Source: Citrobacter sp. Cu233 (GTDB lineage Bacteria; Pseudomonadota; Gammaproteobacteria; Enterobacterales; Enterobacteriaceae). Taken from it: a stretch of 64,000 nt of DNA. The translations under genes were made by a program, and so were the position numbers. Position 1 is the first letter of the stretch, and the number at the start of each line of letters is the position of its first letter. Location: NCBI RefSeq assembly GCF_030332225.1, contig NZ_JAOWIF010000028.1:372001-436000 (forward strand). The letters run 5' to 3'. Shown piece after piece: positions 21,826 through 33,900 of the stretch. The notes beneath the pieces were generated by a model. It did no database searches, had not been told where the DNA came from, and worked only from the letters and a program-made list of their open reading frames with translations.

Positions 21826-22974
21826 TCAGATATGCGCCACAGAATTCGGTGTATGCCCAGTCTTACGCAGCAGCATCAGTAAATAAATAAACGATACGCT
21901 GGCAATCATGATAAACAGTAAACTGTCAGAATAATTTTGCATCAGCATTGCGGTAAATGACGGCCCAAGCAGGCTACCCACGGTATAGCTTAATAATAAT
22001 GCCTGGTTCATCGCGACCAACTGATGATGTTCTACTTTCTCGCAGGCCCAGGCCATCGCGACCGGATAAAGGGTGAAACCTGCCGCGCCCAGCATAAACA
22101 ATGCAGGTGCCATCGCCGCCTGATTTAGCATGGCAATACTCCCGACGATCACTACAAATACCTGGACGCGCAAAACCAGCAGACGACCTAACTTATCGGC
22201 CAGGCGACCAATTGGCCATTGTCCCAGAATACCTGCACTGACCAGTACCGCCATCCAGAAACCAATGCTGGCATTGCTGACACCCTGATGGTTGAGGTAC
22301 AGCGGCATCAGACCATACAACGACCCCAGCACAATCCCGGAGATAATGCAGCCATTCACACCCAGACGGGCCTGGCGAAGCTTCAGCATAGAGACAATGG
22401 GGGGTGACTGTTGTTCATCACCCTGCTGATTCACAATGCGGGTAAAGAGCAGCGGTAATACTCCGGCAAGGATAGTGCCGGTTACCCACGGCAGAACATT
22501 CATTAATTCTGTCGAGACTTTACTGACCAATAATTGCCCCAAAAACGTCCCCACGTAATAGACCATCATATAAGCGGCAAGTAAGCGTCCACGGTTACGC
22601 GACGTCCCGCTGCACATCAACGCACTTTCCACCACCACCCAGATCATGGCACAACCGATCCCCGCAATAAAACGCCAGGTCATCCAGCTCCAAAAACCTA
22701 CCATGACACCCAGCCCGACACAGCCCGCGGCAAAAATAAGCGAAGCGATGTAATAGCTGCGGTTAAAACCGAGGTGTTTAATTAAATACCCGGTCAATAA
22801 CGTCCCAACCAAATTTCCGGTGAAATAAGACGAACTGACCACGCCTACCTGCCAGGTTGGCAGATTTTCATGGGCGAGCCAAAGCGGGACGAGCGTGTTT
22901 AACACGGCGATCGCCAGGGTCAACAGAAGCAGCCCGCACAGCAATAGCATAACGGGACGGGTATAGGTGGACAT
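21826..22974 (-). CDS. ycaD: MFS transporter YcaD
   Basis: 382 codons, the E. coli length, starting [20 protein letters not shown]. Twelve membrane helices of the major facilitator superfamily; the loop between helices 8 and 9 carries GRLADKLGR, the usual MFS signature. The substrate is not known. It lies between ycaM and dmsC on the same strand but is separated from both by over 160 bp, so it is probably a single-gene unit. Confidence 0.94.
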   Translation of the reverse strand: MSTYTRPVMLLLCGLLLLTLAIAVLNTLVPLWLAHENLPTWQVGVVSSSYFTGNLVGTLLTGYLIKHLGFNRSYYIASLIFAAGCVGLGVMVGFWSWMTWRFIAGIGCAMIWVVVESALMCSGTSRNRGRLLAAYMMVYYVGTFLGQLLVSKVSTELMNVLPWVTGTILAGVLPLLFTRIVNQQGDEQQSPPIVSMLKLRQARLGVNGCIISGIVLGSLYGLMPLYLNHQGVSNASIGFWMAVLVSAGILGQWPIGRLADKLGRLLVLRVQVFVVIVGSIAMLNQAAMAPALFMLGAAGFTLYPVAMAWACEKVEHHQLVAMNQALLLSYTVGSLLGPSFTAMLMQNYSDSLLFIMIASVSFIYLLMLLRKTGHTPNSVAHI

Positions 22975-23304
22975 GAATAAAAACCGTGAGGAAGTTCAAA
23001 TTTCATGCGCATCATGCCACTGCAAAAAACATTGTCAATCGGCGCAATCAGGGACCTGAGGCGCTTTCAGGGGGATCGATTCGTATTACTGATTCTTAAC
23101 GCGGATTGATAAAAAATGGGAAAATACATCTATTTGTTTTAATTGATCTAAAACAAAATTGCCCCGCTACGTTCAGTCGAAAAAATTCATGGATAATCGG
23201 CATCTTTTATTTGCGAGATGACCGTATTAACGCTTTATCCGACCTACAAGTTCCGAACTGCAATTTGTAGGCCGGACAAGCGCGATGCCATTCGCATTTT
23301 CAGG
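22975..23304. other. Gap between ycaD and dmsC
   Basis: 330 bp without a gene. It should hold the ycaD promoter near 23000-23150 (AT-rich around 23100-23160) and ends with a REP-like palindrome next to the dmsC stop. I see nothing else. Confidence 0.6.
23231..23284. repeat. REP-like palindrome downstream of dmsC
   Basis: CGCTTTATCCGACCTACAA and TTTGTAGGCCGGACAAGCG form a long imperfect hairpin with the GCCGGA/TAGGCC core of enterobacterial REP elements. It lies 20 bp past the dmsC stop, where it may stabilise the dmsABC mRNA. Confidence 0.75.
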
Positions 23305-24168
23305 TTAGCTGGCGACCGCCATGCCGACGGTCATATGCAGACCATAGAACACACCGCGGCCAATCAGCTCACCGACTAACAGCAGAATAAACGCGACGGA
23401 AAGCAGCGGTATTGCCGGTTGGTAGCCCTTCACCTGCGGAACAATCCAGCAGCACAACGCTAAAGCCAGTGCCACAATCCGCCATGCCATCAGCGAACCG
23501 TAGTCCGGTACCAGCGCAGACGCCTGCTGAATGGAACTGTGGATTGTCGCCAGTTCGGCCCCCTGCATCACGGACATGATGCCGCTTACGACCAGCGCAA
23601 GCACTGAAATAGCAGGCAGCAGTCGCATCGCCCAGCCGTCAATTCCGGCAACGCGTAATAGCAGATATCCCAGCAGCGGACCTCCCATGAACAACGTCAG
23701 GAAGAACCCAATCGGCGTCCAGACACTATACCAGGTAGGCACCGTATCAATAGTGTTATATACGCGCACCATCATCCAGACAAAAACTACGCCCAGCACC
23801 ATGGTGAGAACTAACCACAGATTGCGTAGCGCTGGCGACATTTTTTTCAACACCGCCAGTAGCCAGCCAAGACCACCAACGGCAAAGAAGATCGAGCCAC
23901 TGGCGATTTCGTTACTTAGCGCAGAAGAACCGACACGGTTGAGGGAGTTAAACGCCCGCATCGGTGAGCCCAGGTGAAGCATGGAAGCAATAAAACCGAT
24001 ACCCATCAATACCCACAGACCAAACATGCAGGCAACCACACGCTGTTGTGAATCAGTGCGTAAGTCCCCTTTCATCAGCGCCAGCGCCAGAACAATAAAG
24101 CCACCCACAACACACTGCCCGAAAACAGTGAAGATCATCAGCGGCCACTCATGCCATCCACTTCCCAT
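23305..24168 (-). CDS. dmsC: Anaerobic DMSO reductase, membrane anchor subunit DmsC
   Basis: 287 codons from the ATG at 24168 (MGSGWHEWPLMIFTVFGQCV), the E. coli length. Eight hydrophobic helices of the DmsC family, which binds menaquinol and holds DmsAB at the inner membrane. The start lies 1 bp after the dmsB stop, showing tight operon coupling; in-frame codons further upstream fall inside dmsB. It receives electrons from menaquinol for DMSO and amine N-oxide reduction. Confidence 0.97.
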   Translation of the reverse strand: MGSGWHEWPLMIFTVFGQCVVGGFIVLALALMKGDLRTDSQQRVVACMFGLWVLMGIGFIASMLHLGSPMRAFNSLNRVGSSALSNEIASGSIFFAVGGLGWLLAVLKKMSPALRNLWLVLTMVLGVVFVWMMVRVYNTIDTVPTWYSVWTPIGFFLTLFMGGPLLGYLLLRVAGIDGWAMRLLPAISVLALVVSGIMSVMQGAELATIHSSIQQASALVPDYGSLMAWRIVALALALCCWIVPQVKGYQPAIPLLSVAFILLLVGELIGRGVFYGLHMTVGMAVAS

Positions 24169-24169
24169 C

Positions 24170-24787
24170 TTACACCTCCTTCGGATTAGCCAGATAACCC
24201 GTGGTATCCCCGGTCGGGCGGCTATTGGCATTGGGTTTGATGACGATGCTCGGTTTGGTAAAGTGCGCACCAGGTAACGGCGCAACCGCAGCCAGGGTGC
24301 CGTGTTTTTTACGCAGTTCCTCTATCGGGCCGAAGTCCAGCGCACGCAGCGGGCAGGATTCGACACAGATGGGTTTCTTACCCTCAGCAACGCGTTCATG
24401 ACAGCCATCGCACTTGGTCATGTGTCCTTTGTCCGCATTGTATTGCGGTGCGCCATACGGGCAGGCCATGTGGCAATAGCGGCAGCCAATGCACACGTCC
24501 TCATCCACGACCACAAAACCATCTTCACGTTTGTGCATCGCGCCGCTTGGACAAACCTTGGTACAGGCCGGGTCTTCACAGTGGTTACACGCAATGGAGA
24601 GGTAGTAGGCAAAAACGTTCTGGTGCCAGACACCGTTATCTTCCTGCCAGTCACCGCCAGCGTATTCGTATATACGGCGGAAACTGACGTCCGGCGTTAA
24701 ATTTTTGAAGTCTTTGCAGGCCAGTTCGCAAGTTTTGCAACCGGTGCAACGGCTGGAATCAATAAAAAATCCATACTGGGTTGTCAT
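24170..24787 (-). CDS. dmsB: Anaerobic DMSO reductase, iron-sulfur subunit DmsB
   Basis: 205 codons, the E. coli length. Four ferredoxin-type cysteine clusters are visible (CTGCKTCELAC, CEDPACTKVCPSGAM, CIGCRYCHMACPYG, CDGCHERVAEGKKPICVESCP), enough for four 4Fe-4S clusters. It carries electrons from DmsC to the molybdenum subunit DmsA. Middle gene of dmsABC, 10 bp after dmsA. Confidence 0.98.
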   Translation of the reverse strand: MTTQYGFFIDSSRCTGCKTCELACKDFKNLTPDVSFRRIYEYAGGDWQEDNGVWHQNVFAYYLSIACNHCEDPACTKVCPSGAMHKREDGFVVVDEDVCIGCRYCHMACPYGAPQYNADKGHMTKCDGCHERVAEGKKPICVESCPLRALDFGPIEELRKKHGTLAAVAPLPGAHFTKPSIVIKPNANSRPTGDTTGYLANPKEV

Positions 24788-24797
24788 CGGTTACTCC

Positions 24798-27242
24798 TTA
24801 CACCTTTTCAACCTGAACAAGGTTCGTATGTGATGGGTTCCCCTTAGCGAGAGGAGAAGGTCGCTGGGTCGTCAGCACGTTAATACAACCGCCCTGATCC
24901 ACACGCTTCACATCCGGGTCATACCAGGCACCCTCACCCAACGCTACAACGCCAGGCATCATACGCGGGGTAACTTTAGCCTCAATATGCACTTCACCAC
25001 GGTCGTTAAAGATACGTACCTTGTCACCGTTGTTAATACCACGTCGCTGTGCATCCATCGGGTTAATCCACATTTCCTGGCGACAGGACGCTTTCAGAAC
25101 GTCAACGTTGCCATAGGTCGAATGGACGCGAGATTTGTAGTGGAAACCCGTCAATTGCAGAGGGAATTTTTCCACCAGTGGATCGTTTAAGCTTTCAAAG
25201 CCCGGTGTATAAATCGGTAATGGATCGATCACATCGCCTTCCGGCAGTTCCCAGGTTGCGGCGATTTCTGCCAGCGCTTGAGAATAAATTTCAATCTTAC
25301 CTGACGGCGTGGTCAGCGGATTGGCTTTGGGATCTTCACGAAACGCTTTATACGCCACGTGATGTCCTTCAGGATCACGCTGCTTGAAAATGCCCTGCTT
25401 ACGGAACTCTTCAAATGTCGGCAGTTCCGGTATAGCCTTGCGCGACTGTTCATACAGATGACGCATCCACTCTTCCTGAGTACGGCCTTCCGTAAACTGT
25501 TGCTCGACGCCAAGGCGTTTTGCCAGCTCGCTGGTCATTTGGTAGATAGTCTTGCATTCAAAACGTGGCTTGATTGCCTGATCGGTGAAAATCACGTAGG
25601 ACATATTCCCGCAAGATGCATCCAGTGCGAAGTCCATCTGCTCAGAAGCCGTGCAGTCTGGCAGCAGAATATCGGCATATTTCGCCGAGGAGGTCATATG
25701 GCAGTCGATAACGACGATCATTTCGCACTTCTTATCATCCTGCAGGATTTCATGCGTGCGGTTGATATCAGAGTGCTGATTAATAAGACAGTTACCGGCA
25801 TAGTTCCAGATCATCTTAATCGGAACGTCGAGCTTATCCTTACCACGAACACCGTCGCGCAGCGCCGTCATTTCCGGACCACGCTCAATGGCATCCGTCC
25901 ACATAAACATTGAGATGCTGGTTTCAACAGGGTTTTCCAGCGTTGGCATACGCTCAAACGGCAAATCGTAGGATCCCTCGCGTGCACCGCTGTTGCCGCC
26001 GTTAATACCAACGTTGCCGGTCAGAATGGCCAACATCGAAATGGCACGGGTCGCAATCTCACCGTTGGCGTGACGCTGCGGCCCCCAGCCCTGGCTAATG
26101 TAGGCGGGTTTCGCACTACCAATTTCACGTGCCAACTTAACAATTCGCTCAGCAGGAATACCGGTTATCTGCGCAGCCCATTCCGGGGTCTTCGCGACAC
26201 CGTCTTTACCCTGACCGAGAATATACGCCTTATAGTGACCGTTCTTCGGCGCGCCCGCCGGGAGGGTTTTTTCGTCATAGCCCACGCAGTACTTATCGAG
26301 GAACGGTTGATCAACCATATTCTCGCTGATCAGCACATAGGCAATACCGTTAACCAGCGCGGCATCCGTACCCGGTCGAATGGGGATCCATTCATCCTCG
26401 CGTCCCGCACCGGTATCCGTGTAGCGGGGATCGATGATGATCATGCGGGCATTAGATTTCTGCCGCGCCTGTTCAAGGTAATAGGTCACCCCACCACCGC
26501 TCATACGAGTTTCGCCTGGGTTATTACCAAACAAGACAACGAGCTTACTGTTTTCAATGTCAGATGGGCTGTTACCATCTGCCCAGCCGCCATAGGTATA
26601 GTTCAGTCCTGCCGCGATTTGCGCAGAAGAATAATCCCCATAGTGGTTCAGGTAACCGCCGCAACAGTTCATTAAACGTGCCACCAGCGTTTTACCCGGT
26701 GGCCATGAGCGTGTCATCGTGCCACCCAGCGTACCGGTCCCATAGTTAAGATAGATAGACTCGTTACCGTAGTCTTTAATCAGACGCTGCATAGTGCTGG
26801 CGATGATATCGTAGGCTTCATCCCAACTGATGCGCTCAAATTTACCTTCACCGCGTTTGCCGACACGCTTCATTGGGTATTTCAGACGATCGGGATTATA
26901 AACTCGACGGCGCATGGACCGACCACGCAGGCAGGCACGAACCTGATGCAAGCCGTCATAGTTATCATCGCCCGTGTTGTCGGTCTCGACATATTTGATT
27001 TCACCGTCTACGACATGCATACGTAGCGGACAGCGGCTACCGCAGTTTACCGTACACGCACTCCAGATCACTTTCTCATTGATCGGTGACGGGTTAATGG
27101 CATCTGCTGCATTGGCAATACGGGTAAATGGCAGGGTAAACGCGCTACTGGCTACTGCCAGTCCGCCTATCGCCGTCGTTTTTACCAAACTGCGACGACT
27201 CACCTCAGCTGCCAGCACGGCATCGGGGATCTTAGTTTTCAT
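24798..27242 (-). CDS. dmsA: Anaerobic DMSO reductase, molybdopterin catalytic subunit DmsA
   Basis: 814 codons, the E. coli length. The N-terminus has a twin-arginine motif (SRRSLVK, residues 15-21) followed by a hydrophobic stretch ending NAADA, a Tat leader. Cysteines 63, 67 and 71 plus one near 104 (ACLRG) are the 4Fe-4S site. The molybdenum-ligand serine lies in the YGTGTLGGTMTRSWPP region. It binds Mo-bis-MGD and reduces DMSO and N-oxides as anaerobic electron acceptors. Upstream are an FNR-type site and two ModE-type boxes, fitting control by oxygen and molybdate. Confidence 0.98.
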   Translation of the reverse strand: MKTKIPDAVLAAEVSRRSLVKTTAIGGLAVASSAFTLPFTRIANAADAINPSPINEKVIWSACTVNCGSRCPLRMHVVDGEIKYVETDNTGDDNYDGLHQVRACLRGRSMRRRVYNPDRLKYPMKRVGKRGEGKFERISWDEAYDIIASTMQRLIKDYGNESIYLNYGTGTLGGTMTRSWPPGKTLVARLMNCCGGYLNHYGDYSSAQIAAGLNYTYGGWADGNSPSDIENSKLVVLFGNNPGETRMSGGGVTYYLEQARQKSNARMIIIDPRYTDTGAGREDEWIPIRPGTDAALVNGIAYVLISENMVDQPFLDKYCVGYDEKTLPAGAPKNGHYKAYILGQGKDGVAKTPEWAAQITGIPAERIVKLAREIGSAKPAYISQGWGPQRHANGEIATRAISMLAILTGNVGINGGNSGAREGSYDLPFERMPTLENPVETSISMFMWTDAIERGPEMTALRDGVRGKDKLDVPIKMIWNYAGNCLINQHSDINRTHEILQDDKKCEMIVVIDCHMTSSAKYADILLPDCTASEQMDFALDASCGNMSYVIFTDQAIKPRFECKTIYQMTSELAKRLGVEQQFTEGRTQEEWMRHLYEQSRKAIPELPTFEEFRKQGIFKQRDPEGHHVAYKAFREDPKANPLTTPSGKIEIYSQALAEIAATWELPEGDVIDPLPIYTPGFESLNDPLVEKFPLQLTGFHYKSRVHSTYGNVDVLKASCRQEMWINPMDAQRRGINNGDKVRIFNDRGEVHIEAKVTPRMMPGVVALGEGAWYDPDVKRVDQGGCINVLTTQRPSPLAKGNPSHTNLVQVEKV

Positions 27243-27283
27243 AGTGGCTCACTCTGCTGCTCACAATAAACAAAAAGGGAATG

Positions 27284-27311
27284 TTCGTTGTATAGTCGTT
27301 TATATATCGAC
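27284..27311 (-). promoter_or_regulatory. ModE-type operator, gene-proximal copy (dmsA leader)
   Basis: On the minus strand GTCGATATATA-N6-TATACAACGAA fits the ModE consensus ATCGCTATATA-N6/7-TATATAACGAT with a few mismatches. It lies 42-69 bp upstream of the dmsA ATG, 3 bp from a better match. ModE with molybdate is known to act on dmsA in E. coli. Confidence 0.7.
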
Positions 27312-27314
27312 ATT

Positions 27315-27342
27315 ATCGTTATACAGACCGTTATATAGCGAA
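27315..27342 (-). promoter_or_regulatory. ModE-type operator, distal copy (dmsA leader)
   Basis: On the minus strand TTCGCTATATA-ACGGTC-TGTATAACGAT matches the ModE consensus ATCGCTATATA-N6-TATATAACGAT at 20 of 22 half-site positions. Its centre is 31 bp (about three helical turns) from that of the second copy at 27284-27311, so both dimers would sit on the same face of the DNA. Confidence 0.8.
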
Positions 27343-27386
27343 TTTATGCAAAGACAGAGATAAATACTGACTTTCATTCGAAGGCA

Positions 27387-27427
27387 GTATTACCACCAAT
27401 GGAGTAAGGGTTATTGTCCGGCATCAA
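27387..27427 (-). promoter_or_regulatory. FNR-dependent dmsA promoter
   Basis: TTGATGCCGGACAA on the minus strand (27427-27414) closely resembles the known E. coli dmsA FNR site TTGATACCGAACAA. TAATAC at 27392-27387 is a suitable -10, putting the start near 27379 and the FNR site at about -41.5. This leaves a leader of about 137 nt that contains both ModE boxes. Confidence 0.75.
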
Positions 27428-27433
27428 ACGGGC

Positions 27434-27463
27434 GTAAAAAAAGCGCCCTGAGGCGCTTTTTTA
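27434..27463 (-). terminator. Terminator after serS
   Basis: AAAAAAGCGCC and GGCGCTTTTTT pair around CTGA, 16 bp beyond the serS stop. With A/T tracts on both sides it may also block leftward or rightward readthrough towards dmsA's promoter. Confidence 0.9.
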
Positions 27464-27478
27464 GCAAGGAAAAATGAC

Positions 27479-28792
<1,314 letters not shown>

Positions 28793-28863
28793 TTAAAATA
28801 GGAGAAAGTGACCACAGCCTGCGATCACAGGGATACATCGACAACATTACCGCAACGATAACA

Positions 28864-30207
28864 CTAACGGTAGCGTTTTATAGGGCTATTTTGATCCTGT
28901 CCGGCGAGCCAGGCGAGCTTTTCGCCAATCTTGCCCTCAAGACCTCTGTTTGTCGGGTGATAATAGCGCGTTTGTGCCATTTCCTGCGGGAAGTATTCTT
29001 CTCCGGCAGCGTAGGCATTTGGCTCATCATGGGCGTAACGATATTCCTGGCCATAACCCATCTCTTTCATGAGCTTCGTCGGCGCGTTACGCAAGTGCAC
29101 CGGTACGTCGTAATCTGGGCGTTCACGGGCATCTGCCAGAGCGGCTTTAAAGGCGGTGTATACCGCATTACTTTTCGGCGCGCAGGCCAGATAGACAATC
29201 GCCTGAGCAATCGCTCGTTCACCTTCCGCAGGACCTACGCGGGTGAAACAATCCCATGCCGAAATGGCCACTTGCATAGCGCGAGGGTCGGCATTTCCCA
29301 CATCTTCAGAGGCAATTGCCAAACAGCGCCGGGCAACGTAGAGCGGGTCACCGCCTGCGCTAATGATGCGGGCATACCAGTAAAGAGCCGCATCCGGTGC
29401 ACTACCGCGAACCGACTTATGTAATGCTGAGATCAGGTCGTAAAAACGATCGCCTTTATTATCGAAACGCGCGCTACGTTCACCGGCAATCTCAGTCAGC
29501 AATGTAGCGTGTAAAACGCGTTTTCCGCTGTCATCCACTTCGGCCATGTCGGCCATCATTTCCAGCGTATTTAACGCCCGCCGCGCGTCACCGTTTACCA
29601 GTTCAGCAATCGCCCGACGCGTTTCGTCCGGCAAAACGATATCCTGGCCGCCATAACCTCGCGCTTTATCTGACATCGCCTGATCCAACACCTGCTCGAT
29701 ATCTTCGGTGGTCAATGATTTCAGTAAATAAACGCGCGCCCGCGACAGCAGCGCCGAGTTCAGTTCAAATGAGGGATTTTCGGTGGTCGCCCCAATAAAC
29801 GTAATCGTGCCATCTTCAATATGTGGAAGAAAAGCGTCCTGCTGGCTTTTATTAAAGCGGTGAACTTCGTCCACGAACAGTATTGTACGTCGGCCGGCAT
29901 TACGGTTCTGACGCGCACGTTCAATCGCTTCGCGAATTTCCTTCACACCCGAGGTGACGGCTGAAATACGTTCAACATCAGCGTTCGCATAACGGGCAAT
30001 TACTTCGGCAAGTGTGGTCTTTCCCGTTCCTGGCGGTCCCCATAAAATCATGGAGTGCAGGTGTCCGGCCTCGATGGCGCGCGGCAAAGGCTTGCCCGCA
30101 GCCAGCAGATGTTGTTGGCCGATATACTGCGCTAAATTTTCTGGCCGCATACGCGCGGCCAGGGGTTGAAAGGTATTATCAGAAAAATCGAGCGACAGGT
30201 TGCCCAC
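28864..30207 (-). CDS. rarA: Replication-associated recombination protein A (RarA/MgsA)
   Basis: 447 codons, the E. coli length. AAA+ ATPase with Walker [10 protein letters not shown] near residue 57 and Walker [11 protein letters not shown] near 108. The C-terminal part is the tetramerisation domain typical of RarA/WRNIP1. It acts at stalled replication forks and shares sequence with clamp-loader subunits. The ATG lies 10 bp beyond the lolA stop, so it is probably co-transcribed with lolA. Confidence 0.97.
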   Translation of the reverse strand: MGNLSLDFSDNTFQPLAARMRPENLAQYIGQQHLLAAGKPLPRAIEAGHLHSMILWGPPGTGKTTLAEVIARYANADVERISAVTSGVKEIREAIERARQNRNAGRRTILFVDEVHRFNKSQQDAFLPHIEDGTITFIGATTENPSFELNSALLSRARVYLLKSLTTEDIEQVLDQAMSDKARGYGGQDIVLPDETRRAIAELVNGDARRALNTLEMMADMAEVDDSGKRVLHATLLTEIAGERSARFDNKGDRFYDLISALHKSVRGSAPDAALYWYARIISAGGDPLYVARRCLAIASEDVGNADPRAMQVAISAWDCFTRVGPAEGERAIAQAIVYLACAPKSNAVYTAFKAALADARERPDYDVPVHLRNAPTKLMKEMGYGQEYRYAHDEPNAYAAGEEYFPQEMAQTRYYHPTNRGLEGKIGEKLAWLAGQDQNSPIKRYR

Positions 30208-30217
30208 TCACGCGCCT

Positions 30218-30829
30218 CTACTTACGTTGATCGTCTACCGTTACGCCTTGTGGCGGGGTAAAGGTGAATTTTGATGGTTCGATCGCGCCGTTCTGCTGCG
30301 ATTTCAACTGGTAGCTACTACGCTGATCGTCCTGTTCAACAGCACTAAACTGATGAATTGTTCCGTCGCGTCCAACATTGATGGTGAACTGCTTCAGGTT
30401 GCCGCTGCTGGTTTTAGGCGTCAGCACAAAATCATCGCCGTTTTGCTTAATATTATACTGCTGCCAGTCGCTGGACTGGTTACGCGCAATCAGCATAAAC
30501 GGCGTGTTACCTGTGGCATCTTTCAGCCAGGTCGCCGTCGCCTGCTCAACAAACGGGTTGAAGAACCACAGTGTTTTACCATCAGAGACCAGAATGCTTT
30601 CGTCAGGCTGTGTCATATGCCAGTTAAACAGATTCGGACGTTTAACCCATAAATCACCCTGGCCTTCCTGTACCGCTGCGCCGCTACCATCCGTTACTTT
30701 CTGGGTAAAACTGGCGTGGAAGCTGCTGACTTTATCCAGACGGCTTTTCAGGTCGCTGGCGGCGTCAGCCCAAACGCTGCTCACCACAAAGCTCGACAAT
30801 AATGCACAGGTGATTGCGATTCTTTTCAT
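30218..30829 (-). CDS. lolA: Outer-membrane lipoprotein carrier protein LolA
   Basis: 203 codons, the E. coli length. A signal peptide occupies residues 1-21 ([21 protein letters not shown]), leaving a 182-residue periplasmic protein. LolA accepts lipoproteins from the LolCDE exporter and delivers them to LolB on the outer membrane. It lies 111 bp downstream of ftsK and 10 bp upstream of rarA, all on the same strand. Confidence 0.98.
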   Translation of the reverse strand: MKRIAITCALLSSFVVSSVWADAASDLKSRLDKVSSFHASFTQKVTDGSGAAVQEGQGDLWVKRPNLFNWHMTQPDESILVSDGKTLWFFNPFVEQATATWLKDATGNTPFMLIARNQSSDWQQYNIKQNGDDFVLTPKTSSGNLKQFTINVGRDGTIHQFSAVEQDDQRSSYQLKSQQNGAIEPSKFTFTPPQGVTVDDQRK

Positions 30830-30940
30830 CGTTATTCCTCAAAATACGTCACTCCCAACGGGGAGCTCCTTCTGCTATCCATTTCAGGCCAAAAATCAGC
30901 ATGAGGAAAGTAGAAAATACTGAATTACTTAACTTTGCAA

Positions 30941-33900
30941 TCAATCAAAGGGCGGTGGAGCCAGCACTTCACGATTGCCATTATGTCCCTGCTCGCTGAC
31001 AATTCCCTGCGCTTCCATCTGTTCGATGATGCGCGCCGCACGGTTATAACCAATGCGGAACTGGCGCTGGACACCGGAGATAGAAGCTTTGCGTTTCTGG
31101 GTAACAAAATTTACCGCCTGATCGAACAACGGATCCAGCTCTTCCCCACCGTCAAAACCACCGCCTCCGCCTTCACTTTCGGTGTCCGAGGTGATGCCTT
31201 CCACGTACTGCGGACGGCCACGCGCTTTCCAGTCCTGGACGACCGCGTGAACCTCCTCATCGCGCACAAAGGCACCATGTACACGCACCGGGATCGTTGA
31301 GTTTGGTGCAGAATAGAGCATATCGCCCATGCCCAACAGGGATTCAGCCCCCCCCTGATCAAGAATGGTACGAGAGTCAATCTTACTCGAGACAGTAAAC
31401 GCTATACGCGTTGGGATATTTGCTTTGATAAGCCCAGTGATAACGTCAACCGACGGACGCTGGGTTGCCAGCACCAGGTGGATACCTGCCGCACGCGCTT
31501 TTTGCGCCAGACGGGCAATCAGTTCTTCCACTTTTTTACCGACAGTCATCATCAGATCAGCAAATTCATCGACCAGAACCACAATATACGGCTCTTTTTT
31601 CAGCACCGGATGAGTGACATCCATGCTATCGCCAGGTTTCCAGTACGGATCCGGGATTGGACGTCCCATACGATCTGCTTCCGCAATCTTCTCGTTGTAG
31701 CCCGCAAGGTTACGCACGCCCAGCGCTGACATCAGCTTATAGCGGCGTTCCATTTCATTAACGCTCCAGCGCAAGGCATTGGCTGCGTCTTTCATATCCG
31801 TAACAACTTCAGTCAACAGATGCGGGATACCTTCATAAACCGACAGCTCGAGCATTTTCGGGTCGATCATGATAAAGCGAACGTCTTCCGGCTGCGCTTT
31901 GTAGAGCATGCTGAGGATCATGGCGTTGACCCCAACAGACTTACCGGAACCCGTGGTACCTGCCACCAACAGATGCGGCATCTTCGCCAAATCAGCAGTA
32001 ACCGGTTCGCCCGCAATGTCCTTGCCGAGAACGACAGTAAGCGGTGACGGATTATCACGGAATTTCGCGTTATCCAGTACTTCGCGCAAATAAACGGTCT
32101 GACGTTTTTTGTTCGGTAATTCCAGCCCTACATACGGTTTACCCGGGATAACCTCCACCACACGAACTGCCGCGGTCGACAATGAACGCGCCAGGTCACG
32201 GGAGAGGTTAGAAATACGCGCAGCTTTAACACCCGGTGCCAGATTTAGCTCAAAACGGGTAATGACCGGTCCGGGCGAGTAGTTCACCACATCGGCTTTA
32301 ATACGGAAATCGGCCAGACGCGCTTCCACCAAACGCGCCATTTGCTCCAGCGCGAATGTATCTATTGGCTCAACTTCCGCCGGTGGTGGGGTAAGCAGAT
32401 CCAGCGATGGCAGCAGTGTCGTCGGACGCTGTACAGGGCGGCTGTCGCCATTACGCATCAATAACGGATGGATCAGGCTTTCCTGCGGCGGTGGTGCGAC
32501 AGGCTGTTGATACTGTGGAGCAGGTTCCGGCATCACGCCTGGGGTAAACAACGGCTCATGCGGACCATCATCCACTAACGCTTTCATTGGTGAGAATTCA
32601 AAATCATCAAGCGAGAATGGATTCGCCCCGGCAGGCTGCGCGCCGGAATAACGTTGCTGTTGGGAAGAAGCAAACTGACGGGCCAGTTCAGCTTCTGCTG
32701 CTGAATCTTCGTCATCAGCAGCTGTGTCATCCTGATACTCTTCGCCATAGCGATGCTGCTGCGACTGGGCAAATTGACGCGCCAGTTCATCCTGCTGCAT
32801 TGCATCAATTTCATCGTCACTGTATTGCGCATCCGTATCAAGCTGCTCTTCGCGAGCCTTCTCTTCAGCCATACGTTGTGACGGCAACTTAATGCCATAT
32901 GAAGCCAACTCTCGGCGTGTCGGGACACGCACACGATTAGGACGTGGCAGTTGCGGGCCTATTCCCTCTTTCACCTGCGGACGCGGCGCACCACTCCCTG
33001 CAAGACTAAATACCGGTGCGGCAACTGCTGCACCGGCACCCAATGCAGCGTTTTTCACCCCAGCAGCCAGCGGCGCTGCGGCAGCCACAGACTCAACGGG
33101 AGGTATGGATGCTGTTGGCATAGACGGTGCAACGGGTTTCACCCGTTCTGGCTCTTGCACAGGTTCTGGAATCGGTTGATACCAGGCGGCTAGCTGCTCA
33201 CGCTCACGCGCGCGCTTTTCTTCCACTTCTTCAAAATAGTAGAGCGGTGGACGCGCTGGCTTCACCTCTTCAACGACAGGTTCAGGCTCGGCAACCGGCG
33301 GCTGTTCGACAACAGGCTGCTGATGAACCACGGGTTGTTGCTGCACGATGTCTTGCTGATAGACCGGCTGCGGTTCAAGCGGCGCACTCTGCTGGTAAAC
33401 CGGTTCTGGTTGCCAGGCGTGTTCCACCACCGGCTCAGGTGCTTGCCACGGCATTGCCGGTTGCGGCATCACCGGCTGTTCATAGCCAGCGTCGGCAACT
33501 GGCGGTACAGAATATGGCATTGGCGGTTCAACCGGTGCAGGTTGCTGCCAGGGTTCATAAGGCTGAACCGGTGGCTGTGCGTACTGAACGGGCTGTGGGT
33601 AACCTTCCGGTGCGGGCGCGATAACCGCTTCACCGGTTTGCGGAGCCGGTGCGGATTGCCATGCCACAGCAGGCACGGGTTGTTCTAAAACGGTTCCCGG
33701 TACTGACGCAGGTTGCAACAGCGGATCGACTGGCGCACTCCAGGCCTGCGTTGCCGCAGTGGCAGTGGCGGCCGCCGCAGTGACCGGCTCAGTCACTGAA
33801 TGGCCGTTTAATAGCGGGTCGAATTCATCGTATTCAGGCAGTGTGGCTCGGTTGCCAGAGAACAAGACATCGTTAGGGTCGGCTACAACGCCACGCGCGC

